64,000 nucleotides of DNA from UBA7330 sp965243485 (GTDB taxonomy: Bacteria; Bacteroidota; Bacteroidia; Cytophagales; Cyclobacteriaceae), in assembly GCA_965243485.1 (NCBI GenBank), contig CBDEVP010000001.1, forward strand, positions 3,410,001-3,474,000. The letters run 5' to 3'. Shown here in pieces: positions 25,593 through 35,197 of the stretch. A model generated the notes under the pieces. That model worked only from the letters and a program-made list of their open reading frames with translations, did not search any database and had not been told where the DNA came from. Each line of letters begins with the position of its first letter. Within the stretch, counting starts at the first letter, position 1. A program made the position numbers and the translations under genes.

Positions 25593-26543
25593 ATGACAGA
25601 AATGAAAAAGATGGACCCAAAGAAAATACTGATTACCACTTGTATTGTAATATCACCGTTACTGAAAGGGTATGGTCAAGATGAGGCGATCGATAAGAGC
25701 CGGCTGCCCATTATAGATATGCACATGCATACCGGGCTGCCTCATGAAGTTCCGGAAGGCATCCCCTCATTGTGCCGTCCGGCACCGTGTGAAGGGGATG
25801 GAGCAGCAACCGTCAGTCCAGCCCCGCTCATGAAAAAAACCATTGCTGCGATGGACCGGTACAATATCCGGAAAGCTTTTCTCAGTGGAGTAGATTTTGA
25901 GGCCGTGCAGCAATGGACGGAAACTGATCCTGAAAGGTTCATTGCCGCCCCGTTCATTCTTAAGGCAGGGAACACAGAGCTGGCTGAATTAAAGCCCCTG
26001 TATGAAAGTGGTAAGTTCCGGGGCATGGGTGAAATAGGTACACAACTCCATGGCATACCCCCAAATGATCCTTCACTGGAACCCTATTTCAGGATGGCTG
26101 AGGCATTGGACCTTCCGGTGCTGATCCATACCCTGGGGATTGGTCCGTATATGCCACACTTTAGATCCGCAGCAGGAAGCCCATTGTTGCTTGAGGAGGT
26201 ACTCTCCAAACATCCTGACCTGAGGCTTTATGTAGAAAATGCGGGTTATCCTTTTCGGGATGAAATGATTGCCATGATGTATCAATATCCCCAGTTGTAT
26301 GTAGATGTATCAACAATCACCTGGGTGATCCCTCGAACGGCATTTTATGATTATCTGGAGGCTTTGATCAGGGCAGGCCTTGGAAAGCGGATCATGTTTG
26401 GATCCGATCAGATGGTTTGGCCTGAAAAAATCGGAGCTGCCGTCAAAGCCATTGAGGAGGCGCCCTTTCTGACTCAGGAGCAAAAAAGAGATATTTTTTA
26501 CAATAATGCCGTTCGTTTTCTACGGTTAGATGAAGTTGAGTAA
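25593..26543 (+). CDS. Exported amidohydrolase-family protein
   Basis: This 316-residue protein has a signal peptide (ILITTCIVISPLLKGYGQ) and an Amidohydro_2-type TIM barrel. The metal-binding HxH lies in IIDMHMHTGL, the third ligand region is VLIHTLGIG, and the terminal aspartate is in IMFGSDQMVW followed by IFYNNAVRFLRL, the usual end of the family. The protein would act in the periplasm as a metal-dependent hydrolase or decarboxylase. Starts at M4 or M7 are also possible. It converges on the cytochrome lipoprotein gene across a strong hairpin. Confidence 0.82.
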   Translation: MTEMKKMDPKKILITTCIVISPLLKGYGQDEAIDKSRLPIIDMHMHTGLPHEVPEGIPSLCRPAPCEGDGAATVSPAPLMKKTIAAMDRYNIRKAFLSGVDFEAVQQWTETDPERFIAAPFILKAGNTELAELKPLYESGKFRGMGEIGTQLHGIPPNDPSLEPYFRMAEALDLPVLIHTLGIGPYMPHFRSAAGSPLLLEEVLSKHPDLRLYVENAGYPFRDEMIAMMYQYPQLYVDVSTITWVIPRTAFYDYLEALIRAGLGKRIMFGSDQMVWPEKIGAAVKAIEEAPFLTQEQKRDIFYNNAVRFLRLDEVE

Positions 26544-26620
26544 GGATCAGTACCAGATAAGAATAAATTAAATGACCAGGGATAAGTGCATTGACATCTG
26601 GTTGATTTAAATAAAGTGAC

Positions 26621-26653
26621 AAACCGATAAGGTTTCGTAAACCTTATCGGTTT
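26621..26653. terminator. Bidirectional transcription terminator hairpin
   Basis: A perfect 15-base-pair stem (AAACCGATAAGGTTT and its complement) with a three-base CGT loop lies between two convergent genes, 77 bases after one stop and 7 bases before the other. T-rich and A-rich flanks fit use in both directions. Confidence 0.85.
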
Positions 26654-26660
26654 ACTAATA

Positions 26661-29330
26661 TCACGATCCCTTTTGTTGCTGCAGGTAAGTCACCAGCGAA
26701 GCCAGCTCTTCGAAAGAAAGTGAGTTTGCAAGTCCTGCTGGCATCATGGAGTTCTCCATCTCCTTTCGATTTTTAATGATGGCTTTGTCGATTTTCCTGG
26801 CATTTCCTGTGATATCCCTGATGGTAAGCTCATCTGCAGATTCTGCAGTGATGAAGCCCATATAAGTGGCCCCATCCGTAGTTTCAATCAGGTAAGATGC
26901 AAAGCCCTGGGAAATGGATGCATTGGGCTTCAGGATGGATTCAACGATCTGATCCCGGTTCATGATGGCCCCAATCTGTCCCATAAACGGGCCCTTCATG
27001 ACCTGACCCTTTTCTACACTGTGACAGGCGATACATCCCTGGTCTGTAAATAATTTCTTACCCATTTCGGAATCACCTTTGATATCAGCCATGGCAAGGA
27101 TCACATCTTCAATGGACGATTTGCCTACCTGACCTTTTTGGTTTTTGATCCGCTGCCAGTCTACGGTAGTTGATGATTCTTCTGTGGGTTCCTCCAGCAA
27201 ACTGCCAAGCTCAGGCAATTCCATCCTGTGACGGTCATTCAGGTAGGCAAAGAAGTTTTTAGAGATCATTTCTGAGCTGCGACTTTCTTTCAACAGGAAG
27301 CTTTTGATCTGATCGGACGACTCCCAGGTGATTGCTTTGTAGTAAGGACCGTGTGTATCGGGTCTTGTACTCCACCACCAGGTGCCGTCATAGGGAGCCT
27401 CTTTCATGTAGATTCTTGACAACGTGCTTACGATCTCCTTTTTCAATGCCTCATTATTAGATGCTTCATAAGCATCCATCAACCCGGCAACCGCTTTAGG
27501 ATCATGCATATACCGAAGAGCCCACAAAGCTAATTTTGGATTGCTATCCATGGCTTCAAGTGTTGCATCTACAGCATTTAGCGAAACCACTGATTTCACC
27601 GCCAGGTGCGGTAAGATGATATCTGAATTTGGCGTGGCATGAGGTCCCTCTGTTCCCTGCGCCGGAGTTTTAAAACTATCAGGTAATTTCACAGAGAGTA
27701 AGGTTTTGGCTGCCTCTTTCTTACCCAGTCTGCCTAATCCCACGATGGCCGCGGCCTGAACTCTTGGATTAGGGTCACTGACAGCTTCTAAAAATGGTTG
27801 AAGCGGTACGCTTTCAAGGCATGTCTTTCTATCTGTCAGAGCTCGAAGGGCGAACTCACGCATTTTATCTTCTTTACTCAGTGCCACAAGCTGGTCCACT
27901 CCATCTTTACAGGTGATCTGCGCGTAGGTGTATACTCCTGCCACTCGTGATTCCAAAGGCAATGATTGATCGGAAGCAACCCCTAATGCTACACTGGCGG
28001 CTTCACTTTTTGGTCTGTTGAGGAGTTCCTGGGATGCATGAAAACGGGCAACCGAGCTTTGTACCTTTAATAAATTCCCTAACTCATCGATAGAGGCAGA
28101 CTTGAGATTGGGGAAGGGTTCATAAGTCCAGTCTTTTGGAACCACTTTGACGACAAATCCTTTTTCGTCACTTCCTCTGTATCCTGCGCCATCCCATGCA
28201 GAAAGGAACATCCTGCCTGCGCCATCCACATCCACATCGGTGATCTGGGAAAGCTTAATAAAGTCTTCATCATTTTGGATAAATCCAGGACCGTCTATCT
28301 TCAGCCTGTGAATGAATAGCTGACTTCTTCCCCAGTCAGCCATCATAGGCACATGGTTGTATTTTTCCGGCCATCGGCTGTCATCCATGAAGTAGCTGCC
28401 TGTCCCGGAACCACCACCTAGATCGATGAGAGCAGGAATGATCTCATCTGTGAAATTTTTAAAAAGCATGGGATATCCGTATTCACCGGTTTGATTGTAG
28501 TGGATGAACCTCACATTCCAGCCTCCTCCATCATTGGTATTGCCACGCGTATAAATGTTCATGAAAGGGTCAATCGCCACGTCATAAATATTTCTGGTTC
28601 CATGCGCATATATTTCCATTTCTGTACCATCAGGCCTCACGCGGACGATACCACCACCCAGCATGGTTAGTTTATCACCAGAGCGATCCACCGCATCATG
28701 AAAACCAAAATCACCCACCGCGATGTAGATCCATCCGTCTATACCCATCCTGATGCCATTGGTAGAGTGGTCGGTTCCACGCCCTCTCAAAGGTGCCTGG
28801 GAAGAGATATTCTCGATCAGCGGCTTTGATGGTCCATCGGCCACACCATCCTGGTCTGAGTCTTCAAAGACCACGAGGTCCATGGCATCGGCCACAGCGG
28901 AGTCAGGGTCGAAACGGGTGTGAAGGACATATACCTTATCTCCAACAGCCATGATCCCACGCGGATTGTCAACTTTAGTGAACTCTTTAACCTCCTCGTA
29001 TTCACCATCATTATCACTGTCGGTCAGCTTCACGATTTTGCCCTTACCGGGCTCTTTTCCCAAAGAACCCTGCATATCCACACCCACAAAAATTTCACCG
29101 GAAGGTAAAACAGCCAGACAGGCGGGGCTGGGCACGATGTCCGGACCGGCGATGTTAGTTATGATGAGTTCCTTCTCTGCTGATATGGTTGAATCCCCTT
29201 CAAATGCTTTTGGCTGATAGTATTCCGAAAGTTCCTGCAGATCGGTTGATGGTTGATCCTGACTGCATGAAAAACTAAGAAGAAGGATGATCATGAATAT
29301 GCATGACAGGAAAGGGTTTACTTGAGGCAT
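26661..29330 (-). CDS. Lipoprotein with PVC-type dehydrogenase propeller, HEAT repeats and cytochrome c domain
   Basis: This 889-residue exported protein has a signal peptide ending near LLSFSCSQ. Residues about 50-400 resemble the PVC-type membrane-bound dehydrogenase propeller (soluble glucose dehydrogenase fold), for example GDKVYVLHTRFDPDS, TNGIRMGIDGWIYIAVGDFG and AHGTRNIYDVAIDP. Residues about 410-650 look like HEAT repeats, for example DPNPRVQAAAIVGLGRLGKK. The C-terminus holds a haem c site CIACH near 768 with a methionine-bearing C-terminal segment. It probably passes electrons from oxidation of a sugar or alcohol to the respiratory chain. It appears complete and monocistronic. Confidence 0.82.
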   Translation of the reverse strand: MPQVNPFLSCIFMIILLLSFSCSQDQPSTDLQELSEYYQPKAFEGDSTISAEKELIITNIAGPDIVPSPACLAVLPSGEIFVGVDMQGSLGKEPGKGKIVKLTDSDNDGEYEEVKEFTKVDNPRGIMAVGDKVYVLHTRFDPDSAVADAMDLVVFEDSDQDGVADGPSKPLIENISSQAPLRGRGTDHSTNGIRMGIDGWIYIAVGDFGFHDAVDRSGDKLTMLGGGIVRVRPDGTEMEIYAHGTRNIYDVAIDPFMNIYTRGNTNDGGGWNVRFIHYNQTGEYGYPMLFKNFTDEIIPALIDLGGGSGTGSYFMDDSRWPEKYNHVPMMADWGRSQLFIHRLKIDGPGFIQNDEDFIKLSQITDVDVDGAGRMFLSAWDGAGYRGSDEKGFVVKVVPKDWTYEPFPNLKSASIDELGNLLKVQSSVARFHASQELLNRPKSEAASVALGVASDQSLPLESRVAGVYTYAQITCKDGVDQLVALSKEDKMREFALRALTDRKTCLESVPLQPFLEAVSDPNPRVQAAAIVGLGRLGKKEAAKTLLSVKLPDSFKTPAQGTEGPHATPNSDIILPHLAVKSVVSLNAVDATLEAMDSNPKLALWALRYMHDPKAVAGLMDAYEASNNEALKKEIVSTLSRIYMKEAPYDGTWWWSTRPDTHGPYYKAITWESSDQIKSFLLKESRSSEMISKNFFAYLNDRHRMELPELGSLLEEPTEESSTTVDWQRIKNQKGQVGKSSIEDVILAMADIKGDSEMGKKLFTDQGCIACHSVEKGQVMKGPFMGQIGAIMNRDQIVESILKPNASISQGFASYLIETTDGATYMGFITAESADELTIRDITGNARKIDKAIIKNRKEMENSMMPAGLANSLSFEELASLVTYLQQQKGS

Positions 29331-29396
29331 ATCAGCATTTGGTTGTTTTTACTCTCTTAAGGATTTAGGAATGGCAAAACTATAGATTTCTGTAAT

Positions 29397-29591
29397 ATGT
29401 TCCGGCAAGCTGAATCCATGGAAAGAGACCTGTTTCATCGTGATCAGGAATATCAATGTTGCATTCTCCCAAGGTCAATAAGAATCATCATGATCATTGT
29501 TGCTATCGGACCGCCGTTGGTCCTCGGTTATACCGTCTTTGTATACAAAACCTTTAGTGGGAAAGTGAAGCTGGATGATACGAGCTACTAG
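29397..29591 (+). pseudogene. Stranded C-terminal remnant of cydB (cytochrome bd subunit II)
   Basis: The last 37 codons read SIRIIMIIVAIGPPLVLGYT followed by VFVYKTFSGKVKLDDTSY. This matches the closing transmembrane helix and tail of Bacteroidota CydB as I recall it. Just upstream, a second frame reads IRNINVAFS, resembling the IYNAASS segment that precedes this helix, so at least one frameshift is present. No other part of cydA or cydB is nearby, and the fragment sits between two minus-strand genes. It could alternatively be a real 64-residue membrane peptide, but decay after deletion is more likely. Confidence 0.6.
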
Positions 29592-29656
29592 CCGATAAAA
29601 TATTCAGCAATCGTTGGAAGAATCTGATCTTTTCAACCAAACCTATCAGCATCCAA

Positions 29657-32600
29657 TTAACGTTTGATGATCTGAAAAGTTCTAAGCTCAGGTCCGTCTC
29701 CGATTTTCAGGATATATAGTCCCGCAGGGTGATCACTAAGGTCAACCTGATATTCTTTATCCTTATGTAGAGCAAAGGGTATTTCTTTTCCCAACACACT
29801 GAAAACCCTGATGCGGGCATTTTCTGATTTCACTCCTGAGACTGTAAAAGTACCTGGTGATGGATTTGGGAATATATTGATCTCTGACCTGAATTTTACA
29901 TCAACCATCCTGATCGGGGAGTAACTATATTGTCCGTCAAAGTCCGTTTGCTTTAACCGGTAATAAGACATTCCTCTGGATGGATTTTCATCAAAAGTTT
30001 GATAATTCCTCCGGCTGTCTGTCGTCCCGGCACCGGGTATTATTTTCACTTCAAGCCAGTTCTTGGCATCCGCTGACCTTTGGAGTGTGAAAAAGTCGTT
30101 ATTCAACTCAGTCAGGGTGGTCCATTGAGCGACTATCTGTTCTCCCTCCTGAAAGACATCAAATTCCAGCAACTCAATAGGTAGGGGAGAAGAGGCATCT
30201 GTATTACCAAGGGTGAAAAAATCGCCATCTGCAAAGTTTACATTGGAGAAAACAGCGATCCCATTGGAGACCGAACCTACAATCGGGGTTACATCATTAT
30301 CTGCAAACCCATCACCATCTCTGTCAATCATGAGACGGAGATTGGAGCCAAGTGGGTTTCCTCCCAGACCGGAAAAATCAAAAGAGATTGAAACAGTTCC
30401 CACATCCCCACCACTTTCACTTACTCTCCAAATGCGGGAAAGCCTTTCCTGTATGATGGTGCCATCCACATCTACACCAGCATTGGATGTCGTGGCAGTA
30501 ATGGAGGTGTTATTATGACCCCACATCAGGAACTCTCCGTTGCCAAGATTATTTGGGTTCCAAACTCTGACAACGCCTGTACCCCTCGCATCAATATGCC
30601 TTGAGCCGTCAGAAGCCCGTCCTATGCCGGCCACTTCAAAATCAAAATTCCCATTGGCACTGTTGTCCATGGTATAGACATCATTAACAAAAGCCGGGGC
30701 CGTATCAGTGTGATATTTAGCATCCAGGTAGTTTTCTATGATAATTCGCCTCGCATTGTTGATGATATTTCCCATGATTATGACTTCTGCAATATCTCCC
30801 GTGTACGGTATAAAGCCATTCTGTCCGGATTGACCTATCTGTAAATTGTTTGAAGTTGCCGGAGCATGATTTGAAGTCCAGGTAAGCACCTGTGTTCCAT
30901 TTGTATAAGCTCGGCTACCATTTGCAGCATCTTCATCAAACACCACGGTGGTAATTACCGAATTATTGGTTGGAAATAAGGAGGCGTCATTTACGCAAGC
31001 AGATCCGGTAGTTATTGCATTCGTGCATCCACCCACTCCATTACCGGCTGTTAACACCCTGTCATAATCTCCATTACTTTCTCCCCAGACAGACCCGGCA
31101 GTTGATGTTGCGATGGGTACATACACAGAAATGATGCTGAGGTCAGGACGGGTTCCTGCATTGATACTTAAGTTGGTCTGAATGAAATCTCCGGTTCCGT
31201 CGAAGGTAACTACCGATCGACCATTAAGATCATTTGTAGTAATTGCTGGATTACCATTAACAGTATTCGTGACTCCATATCCTGAAAGATCGCTCCAGGC
31301 AGTAATAGGGCTACTGCCACTTATTCCACTGTTAGCATCAATCCAATAAAGAAGCTCCGATGATCCGTTGGTTGCAGCTACTCCGCCTGGCCCGGTGTTG
31401 CCGGTCGAAAATTCTCCACTACCCGTTCCGGTGGAACCCGCTGTGCAATTGCTCACACAGGTGATCTGGAATCCATCACAGATCTGATCGAATCGTGCTG
31501 TACCAGGGTTATTCCAGTTGATAATGGGATTTGGTCCACCGTTACCGATTTGGACTGTTCCTTCCCCACATAGTTGAGCATCAGTGTGATCAATGTAGAT
31601 ATCATCGGCAGTTGTAGAGGTATTGTCAATGATGGTTATGCTGTTTCCGGATAGGATCAGGTCATCCAGTGAACTCCCGAAAGTAGCAGTTGTAGATACT
31701 TCCAGATAGCCAAGATTAATGATATCTTCCGAGGACGTAAAGGATCCTCCATTCTCTACCAGGGTATATCCTGCCAGCATAACTTCTTCAGTACTCGTCA
31801 GTGCTCCGCCATTAGCAATAAGAATGTCACCAGTATGATAAAACATCTGATCACCGGACCCTACAAATGGACCTACATTGCTCAGTCCAAGGCCATCTGG
31901 TGAGACGGAACAGGGATTGTTATCTGTCACTGAATTGATATCTATTGTATGACCGTTTTGAATTACCACATTATTGGTTCTTCGGGGATAGACTCCTGTT
32001 GGAACAGCACCGCTTGAGCCGTCAGGAGTGTATGACCAGTTGGCACTTGTTTCCCAGGCACCGGAGCCGATGGAATAAAATGTACTGGTCTGAAGTCCTG
32101 AATCAGTGTTTTCAAAAGTGACAATCTGCCAGGGCGCCTGAGCCGTAGAGCCTGTGCCTACTGCCCGGTCAATCTGTAAAGTTGTCGAACTGGCGATCCG
32201 GTAGGTAAACCACCCATGTCCTGTATTATCATCTGTAGTATGACTGGTGCTGCCTTGCCTTCCCCAGTTTCCCGGGGCGATCACACACGAAGAAGCGGAT
32301 GTGGTCAGACCTGTTACAGTTTGTGAGGTAACTCCCGAGGCAAACGCCTGATTACCTCTTACCACAGAAGTCAGGTCAGTGAATTCCACAACATAGGTCA
32401 CAAAATCTAATGTTCCCGCTGCAGCGTTCCTCGTGTAGGTCACCTGATTGTTGCTGGTCAGCTGGGTCCTTGGTAAGTTTCCTGCTACAATATCCTGATT
32501 GATACGATGATTGGAAATAACCATGGTCTTACTCATGTCGACAGGGGTGGGGATGGCTGAAGTCAGCGTTGTACCTGTCATTGCTCCTGTGAGCTTTTGA

Positions 32601-33160
32601 ACCACTGCCCCCTGGTATTCAATCACCTGCCAATAGGCCAGATCATGATCTCCTGACAGTTGACCGGTCCGCAGTCTGAGATTGGTAGCTGAAGTTAAGT
32701 TCCCTGTCACACCATCGTCTGATCCCAGAATGGTACCATCATTTCTCCCGGTGACAAGCGCAAAACTTTTGTTTAGATCCACACACGATATGGTTACATC
32801 TACATTGGTATTTTCCGCCACTACATTTGATCCCCGTTGTACGAATACTCCGCTTTCAAATTCAATGACTTGCCAGCTGATCGAAACAGTGCCTGTATTA
32901 GAAGCTCTCGCAAAAGTTAAAGTTGTGGAGTTGGTAATTTGTCCACCAATCAGGTTGTTTCTTGTATCCGCACTGCTGATTGTAGAAGAAAAAACAAGAA
33001 TTGATTTTGACATATCTGCCAAAGGGGTGGGAATCGTAACAGTGGTACTGTTTCCTGTAAAGGTGGTGGTTCCTGCCTGTCTCCTGAAAAATTCTGCGGC
33101 AAAAAGAAGATCAGTAGTAAAAAAGAAGAATAAAACGGAGAGTCCCAACCAGCGGTGCAT
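29657..33160 (-). CDS. Large surface protein with LamG-like domain and T9SS sorting tail
   Basis: This 1167-residue protein has a signal peptide (LGLSVLFFFFTTDLLFA). The N-terminal 380 residues hold three similar Ser/Thr-rich repeats of about 110 residues (VTIPTPLADMSKSILVFSS and variants such as AIPTPVDMSKTMVISNH). A concanavalin/LamG-like domain follows near 630-800 (GRSVVTFDGTGDFIQT). A conserved DUF8202-like module covers about 800-970 (FDFEVAGIGRASDGS, RIWRVSESG). The end is a type A T9SS domain, INIFPNPSPGTFTVSG through GLYILKIGDG. It should be exported by the type IX system and attached to the cell surface. Composition is low in charged residues. Function is probably adhesion or recognition. 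Confidence 0.85.
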   Translation of the reverse strand: MHRWLGLSVLFFFFTTDLLFAAEFFRRQAGTTTFTGNSTTVTIPTPLADMSKSILVFSSTISSADTRNNLIGGQITNSTTLTFARASNTGTVSISWQVIEFESGVFVQRGSNVVAENTNVDVTISCVDLNKSFALVTGRNDGTILGSDDGVTGNLTSATNLRLRTGQLSGDHDLAYWQVIEYQGAVVQKLTGAMTGTTLTSAIPTPVDMSKTMVISNHRINQDIVAGNLPRTQLTSNNQVTYTRNAAAGTLDFVTYVVEFTDLTSVVRGNQAFASGVTSQTVTGLTTSASSCVIAPGNWGRQGSTSHTTDDNTGHGWFTYRIASSTTLQIDRAVGTGSTAQAPWQIVTFENTDSGLQTSTFYSIGSGAWETSANWSYTPDGSSGAVPTGVYPRRTNNVVIQNGHTIDINSVTDNNPCSVSPDGLGLSNVGPFVGSGDQMFYHTGDILIANGGALTSTEEVMLAGYTLVENGGSFTSSEDIINLGYLEVSTTATFGSSLDDLILSGNSITIIDNTSTTADDIYIDHTDAQLCGEGTVQIGNGGPNPIINWNNPGTARFDQICDGFQITCVSNCTAGSTGTGSGEFSTGNTGPGGVAATNGSSELLYWIDANSGISGSSPITAWSDLSGYGVTNTVNGNPAITTNDLNGRSVVTFDGTGDFIQTNLSINAGTRPDLSIISVYVPIATSTAGSVWGESNGDYDRVLTAGNGVGGCTNAITTGSACVNDASLFPTNNSVITTVVFDEDAANGSRAYTNGTQVLTWTSNHAPATSNNLQIGQSGQNGFIPYTGDIAEVIIMGNIINNARRIIIENYLDAKYHTDTAPAFVNDVYTMDNSANGNFDFEVAGIGRASDGSRHIDARGTGVVRVWNPNNLGNGEFLMWGHNNTSITATTSNAGVDVDGTIIQERLSRIWRVSESGGDVGTVSISFDFSGLGGNPLGSNLRLMIDRDGDGFADNDVTPIVGSVSNGIAVFSNVNFADGDFFTLGNTDASSPLPIELLEFDVFQEGEQIVAQWTTLTELNNDFFTLQRSADAKNWLEVKIIPGAGTTDSRRNYQTFDENPSRGMSYYRLKQTDFDGQYSYSPIRMVDVKFRSEINIFPNPSPGTFTVSGVKSENARIRVFSVLGKEIPFALHKDKEYQVDLSDHPAGLYILKIGDGPELRTFQIIKR

Positions 33161-33208
33161 GATCTAACTGAAATGATTGTTGATAAAATCAATAGCTGAC
33201 TGGTGAGT

Positions 33209-33216
33209 CAAAAATA
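33209..33216 (-). promoter_or_regulatory. -7 element (TATTTTTG) for the T9SS surface protein gene
   Basis: On the minus strand TATTTTTG fits TAnnTTTG, 48 bases upstream of the start codon. The -33 region is not clear. Confidence 0.35.
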
Positions 33217-33414
33217 AAACAATTTCTTTTGATTACCAGATTTAACTTTGCAATGAATGATTAAAATTTAACATGTTAATGACCCTTCTAAACAGAAAGT
33301 AAACTATCCACAGATTCTACTGCCCTAAAACTACCTTTTACCAAATTTAAAAAACCGACTTACCTGTACTACCATCTGGTTCTGGTGCTTTGATATAGGC
33401 ATTTATGACCGTTT

Positions 33415-34566
33415 TTATCGAAACATTCTTTTTAGAATTGCTTTCGAAAAAATCAGCTTGTCAAATGTATTCATGATCTTGACTTCCTGAGCAAAAGAAG
33501 TTTCCTCGTCCAGAAAACTGAAAATGAGCTCAATGTCGTTTTTGTAATACATGTCGTTGAATAATCGAGGGCCATTCTTATTGTGTCGGTACAAAACATC
33601 GAGGAACAAAGCGTCGTAAATGCGAAACCTCTTTTTCGAGAGTTTTTCGGCGGGTGGTCTGCCATTCTTTATGTTTTCTACAATCCTGGCGCTCTTTCGC
33701 TCTGCATGTTTAAAAGAATAGCCAGTCGAACCTTTGACCCAACCCCCGGCAGTGCCTATTTTGGTGACAAACTCGTCGTTGAACCGGTAAAATGGAAAAT
33801 CTGTCATGGGAATGATCCCACTTTCTTTTCTGATCACCTCATAATTCTCAATACCCAGGTATTTGCTGATGTACTGTTTGATATACGTTTCATAAACATC
33901 CTTTTCTACCTCATGAGGGGAGAAAAAGGTGTATTCTACCAGCCCCTCATGGGCATTGAGAGGCAGTAGATAGGTAAAACTGGTGGTGCCGGGATAGATC
34001 AGCCTGTAATCCATTATGGTAAATACCGCCGGATCAAAAACCTTATCTTTCGTTTGGATCACCCAGCCTTCAAAATGCTGCTTCAGGTATGTGTGCCTGA
34101 TCCCCTGGTTAAATATGCCAGGGTCAATCCTGCTGTCGAAAATGTGACTGGCATGGTAGGTTACTTTTCCTTTCGAGGTGATCTTCACCGGATGTCCATG
34201 ATTCAGGTGATCGATCTCTGCCTCCACCCAGGTAAATTGGGTTTTATCTTTTAGTCTCTTCCTGGCCTCACGATGAAAATCCTGGCCATGCACCATTTTG
34301 TATGTATAATCTCCAAGACTGATCCTAAGTTCTTTTTTCCGGGTGACATAAGCAGTTTCATTCCAGGTCTTTGCTACGATGTCATCCCATTTTCCTGTCC
34401 CTTTTTCCCAAAAACACCACGTTGGGTAAGTGTTTTTTTCAGACTCTTTTTCGATAATGAGGATCCTTTTTGAGTCAAAATAAGGTTCCTCTGACATGGC
34501 CATGGCCAGGTGCAAACCTGCTGCTCCCGCGCCGATAATGGCATAATCAAATACCGTAGACTCCAT
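33415..34566 (-). CDS. crtY: Lycopene beta-cyclase
   Basis: This 383-residue FAD/NAD(P)H-type cyclase begins with the dinucleotide motif YAIIGAGAAGLHLAMAM. The segment ESEKNTYPTWCFWEKG matches the CrtY family's TWCFW stretch. HIFDSRIDPG is the conserved DSR motif, FTYLLPLNAHEGLVEYTFF follows, and GIIPMTDFPF and GTAGGWVKGSTGYSFKHA are typical of bacterial CrtY. It forms beta-ionone rings on lycopene or another psi end group. Its start overlaps the upstream CruF-like gene by 20 bases. With the neighbouring genes it points to monocyclic carotenoids. Confidence 0.9.
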   Translation of the reverse strand: MESTVFDYAIIGAGAAGLHLAMAMSEEPYFDSKRILIIEKESEKNTYPTWCFWEKGTGKWDDIVAKTWNETAYVTRKKELRISLGDYTYKMVHGQDFHREARKRLKDKTQFTWVEAEIDHLNHGHPVKITSKGKVTYHASHIFDSRIDPGIFNQGIRHTYLKQHFEGWVIQTKDKVFDPAVFTIMDYRLIYPGTTSFTYLLPLNAHEGLVEYTFFSPHEVEKDVYETYIKQYISKYLGIENYEVIRKESGIIPMTDFPFYRFNDEFVTKIGTAGGWVKGSTGYSFKHAERKSARIVENIKNGRPPAEKLSKKRFRIYDALFLDVLYRHNKNGPRLFNDMYYKNDIELIFSFLDEETSFAQEVKIMNTFDKLIFSKAILKRMFR

Positions 34567-35197
34567 AGAGGTAAAAGAAAAAGACCAGTTGAGCCATGTA
34601 AATATGGACGGATACCCAAAAATCCCCTGTCATCGCAGACCTTTGATAGAGATAGTGCATATAGACAGAGATCCCGAACCATGACAGGTAGTTTCGCAAG
34701 GGTGCTTCCCCTCCCGAAAATGACCAGAAATCAAGGACCGGAGCTGTTTGCTCGATAAAAACATCCAGGAAAACCATTAAGGTAGCTCCCATGATGATCC
34801 TGTAGACTTTGTTTTTGAAAATCTTATCCGAAATAGCTGCCGTTGTCAGCGTCAGCACCATCCAGTTGAGTCCGATCAGCCAGGGCACACCATCAATTTT
34901 GGGTCCGAGATTTTCTCCATAGGAATAAATGCCGAATAAAAAGTCATAGTTTACACCAATCCATTCCACAGCCATACCCAAAGTGTAGAAAAAGACAGAG
35001 AAAATAATGCTGACCTGGCTGTTGATGGGATAAGCAAAGATCATGAGGATGCCAATCAACAACAGGTTGATCGGGGTTTTGGTCACGAACCAGTCGAAGT
35101 GACCCAGGGATATCCCAATGATCGCCGAAACGTGAAAGAGCCACACCAGGAAGATGGCCCCGTTTTTTTTATTCAGTATGTTTGAAAAGTTAGTCAA
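34547..35197 (-). CDS. cruF: Carotenoid biosynthesis membrane protein (CruF-type hydratase, DUF422)
   Basis: The protein is about 216 residues if started at the TTG at 35197, which overlaps the last codons of the upstream desaturase gene; the open frame extends further but would run antiparallel in frame through that gene. It has several hydrophobic helices (GAIFLVWLFHVSAIIGISLG, IFSVFFYTLGMAVEWIGVN). It shows the family's EWIGVNYDFLFGIYSYGE and PWLIGLNWMVL motifs with conserved aspartate and glutamate residues. CruF proteins add water across the 1',2' bond of gamma-carotene. The exact start is uncertain because no ATG is available near the gene junction. Confidence 0.82.
   Translation of the reverse strand: MTNFSNILNKKNGAIFLVWLFHVSAIIGISLGHFDWFVTKTPINLLLIGILMIFAYPINSQVSIIFSVFFYTLGMAVEWIGVNYDFLFGIYSYGENLGPKIDGVPWLIGLNWMVLTLTTAAISDKIFKNKVYRIIMGATLMVFLDVFIEQTAPVLDFWSFSGGEAPLRNYLSWFGISVYMHYLYQRSAMTGDFWVSVHIYMAQLVFFFYLYGVYGI

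Noticed and set aside
32682..33167. A 161-codon frame antisense to the T9SS protein
   Set aside because: Arises from the low-complexity Thr/Ser-rich coding sequence on the minus strand.
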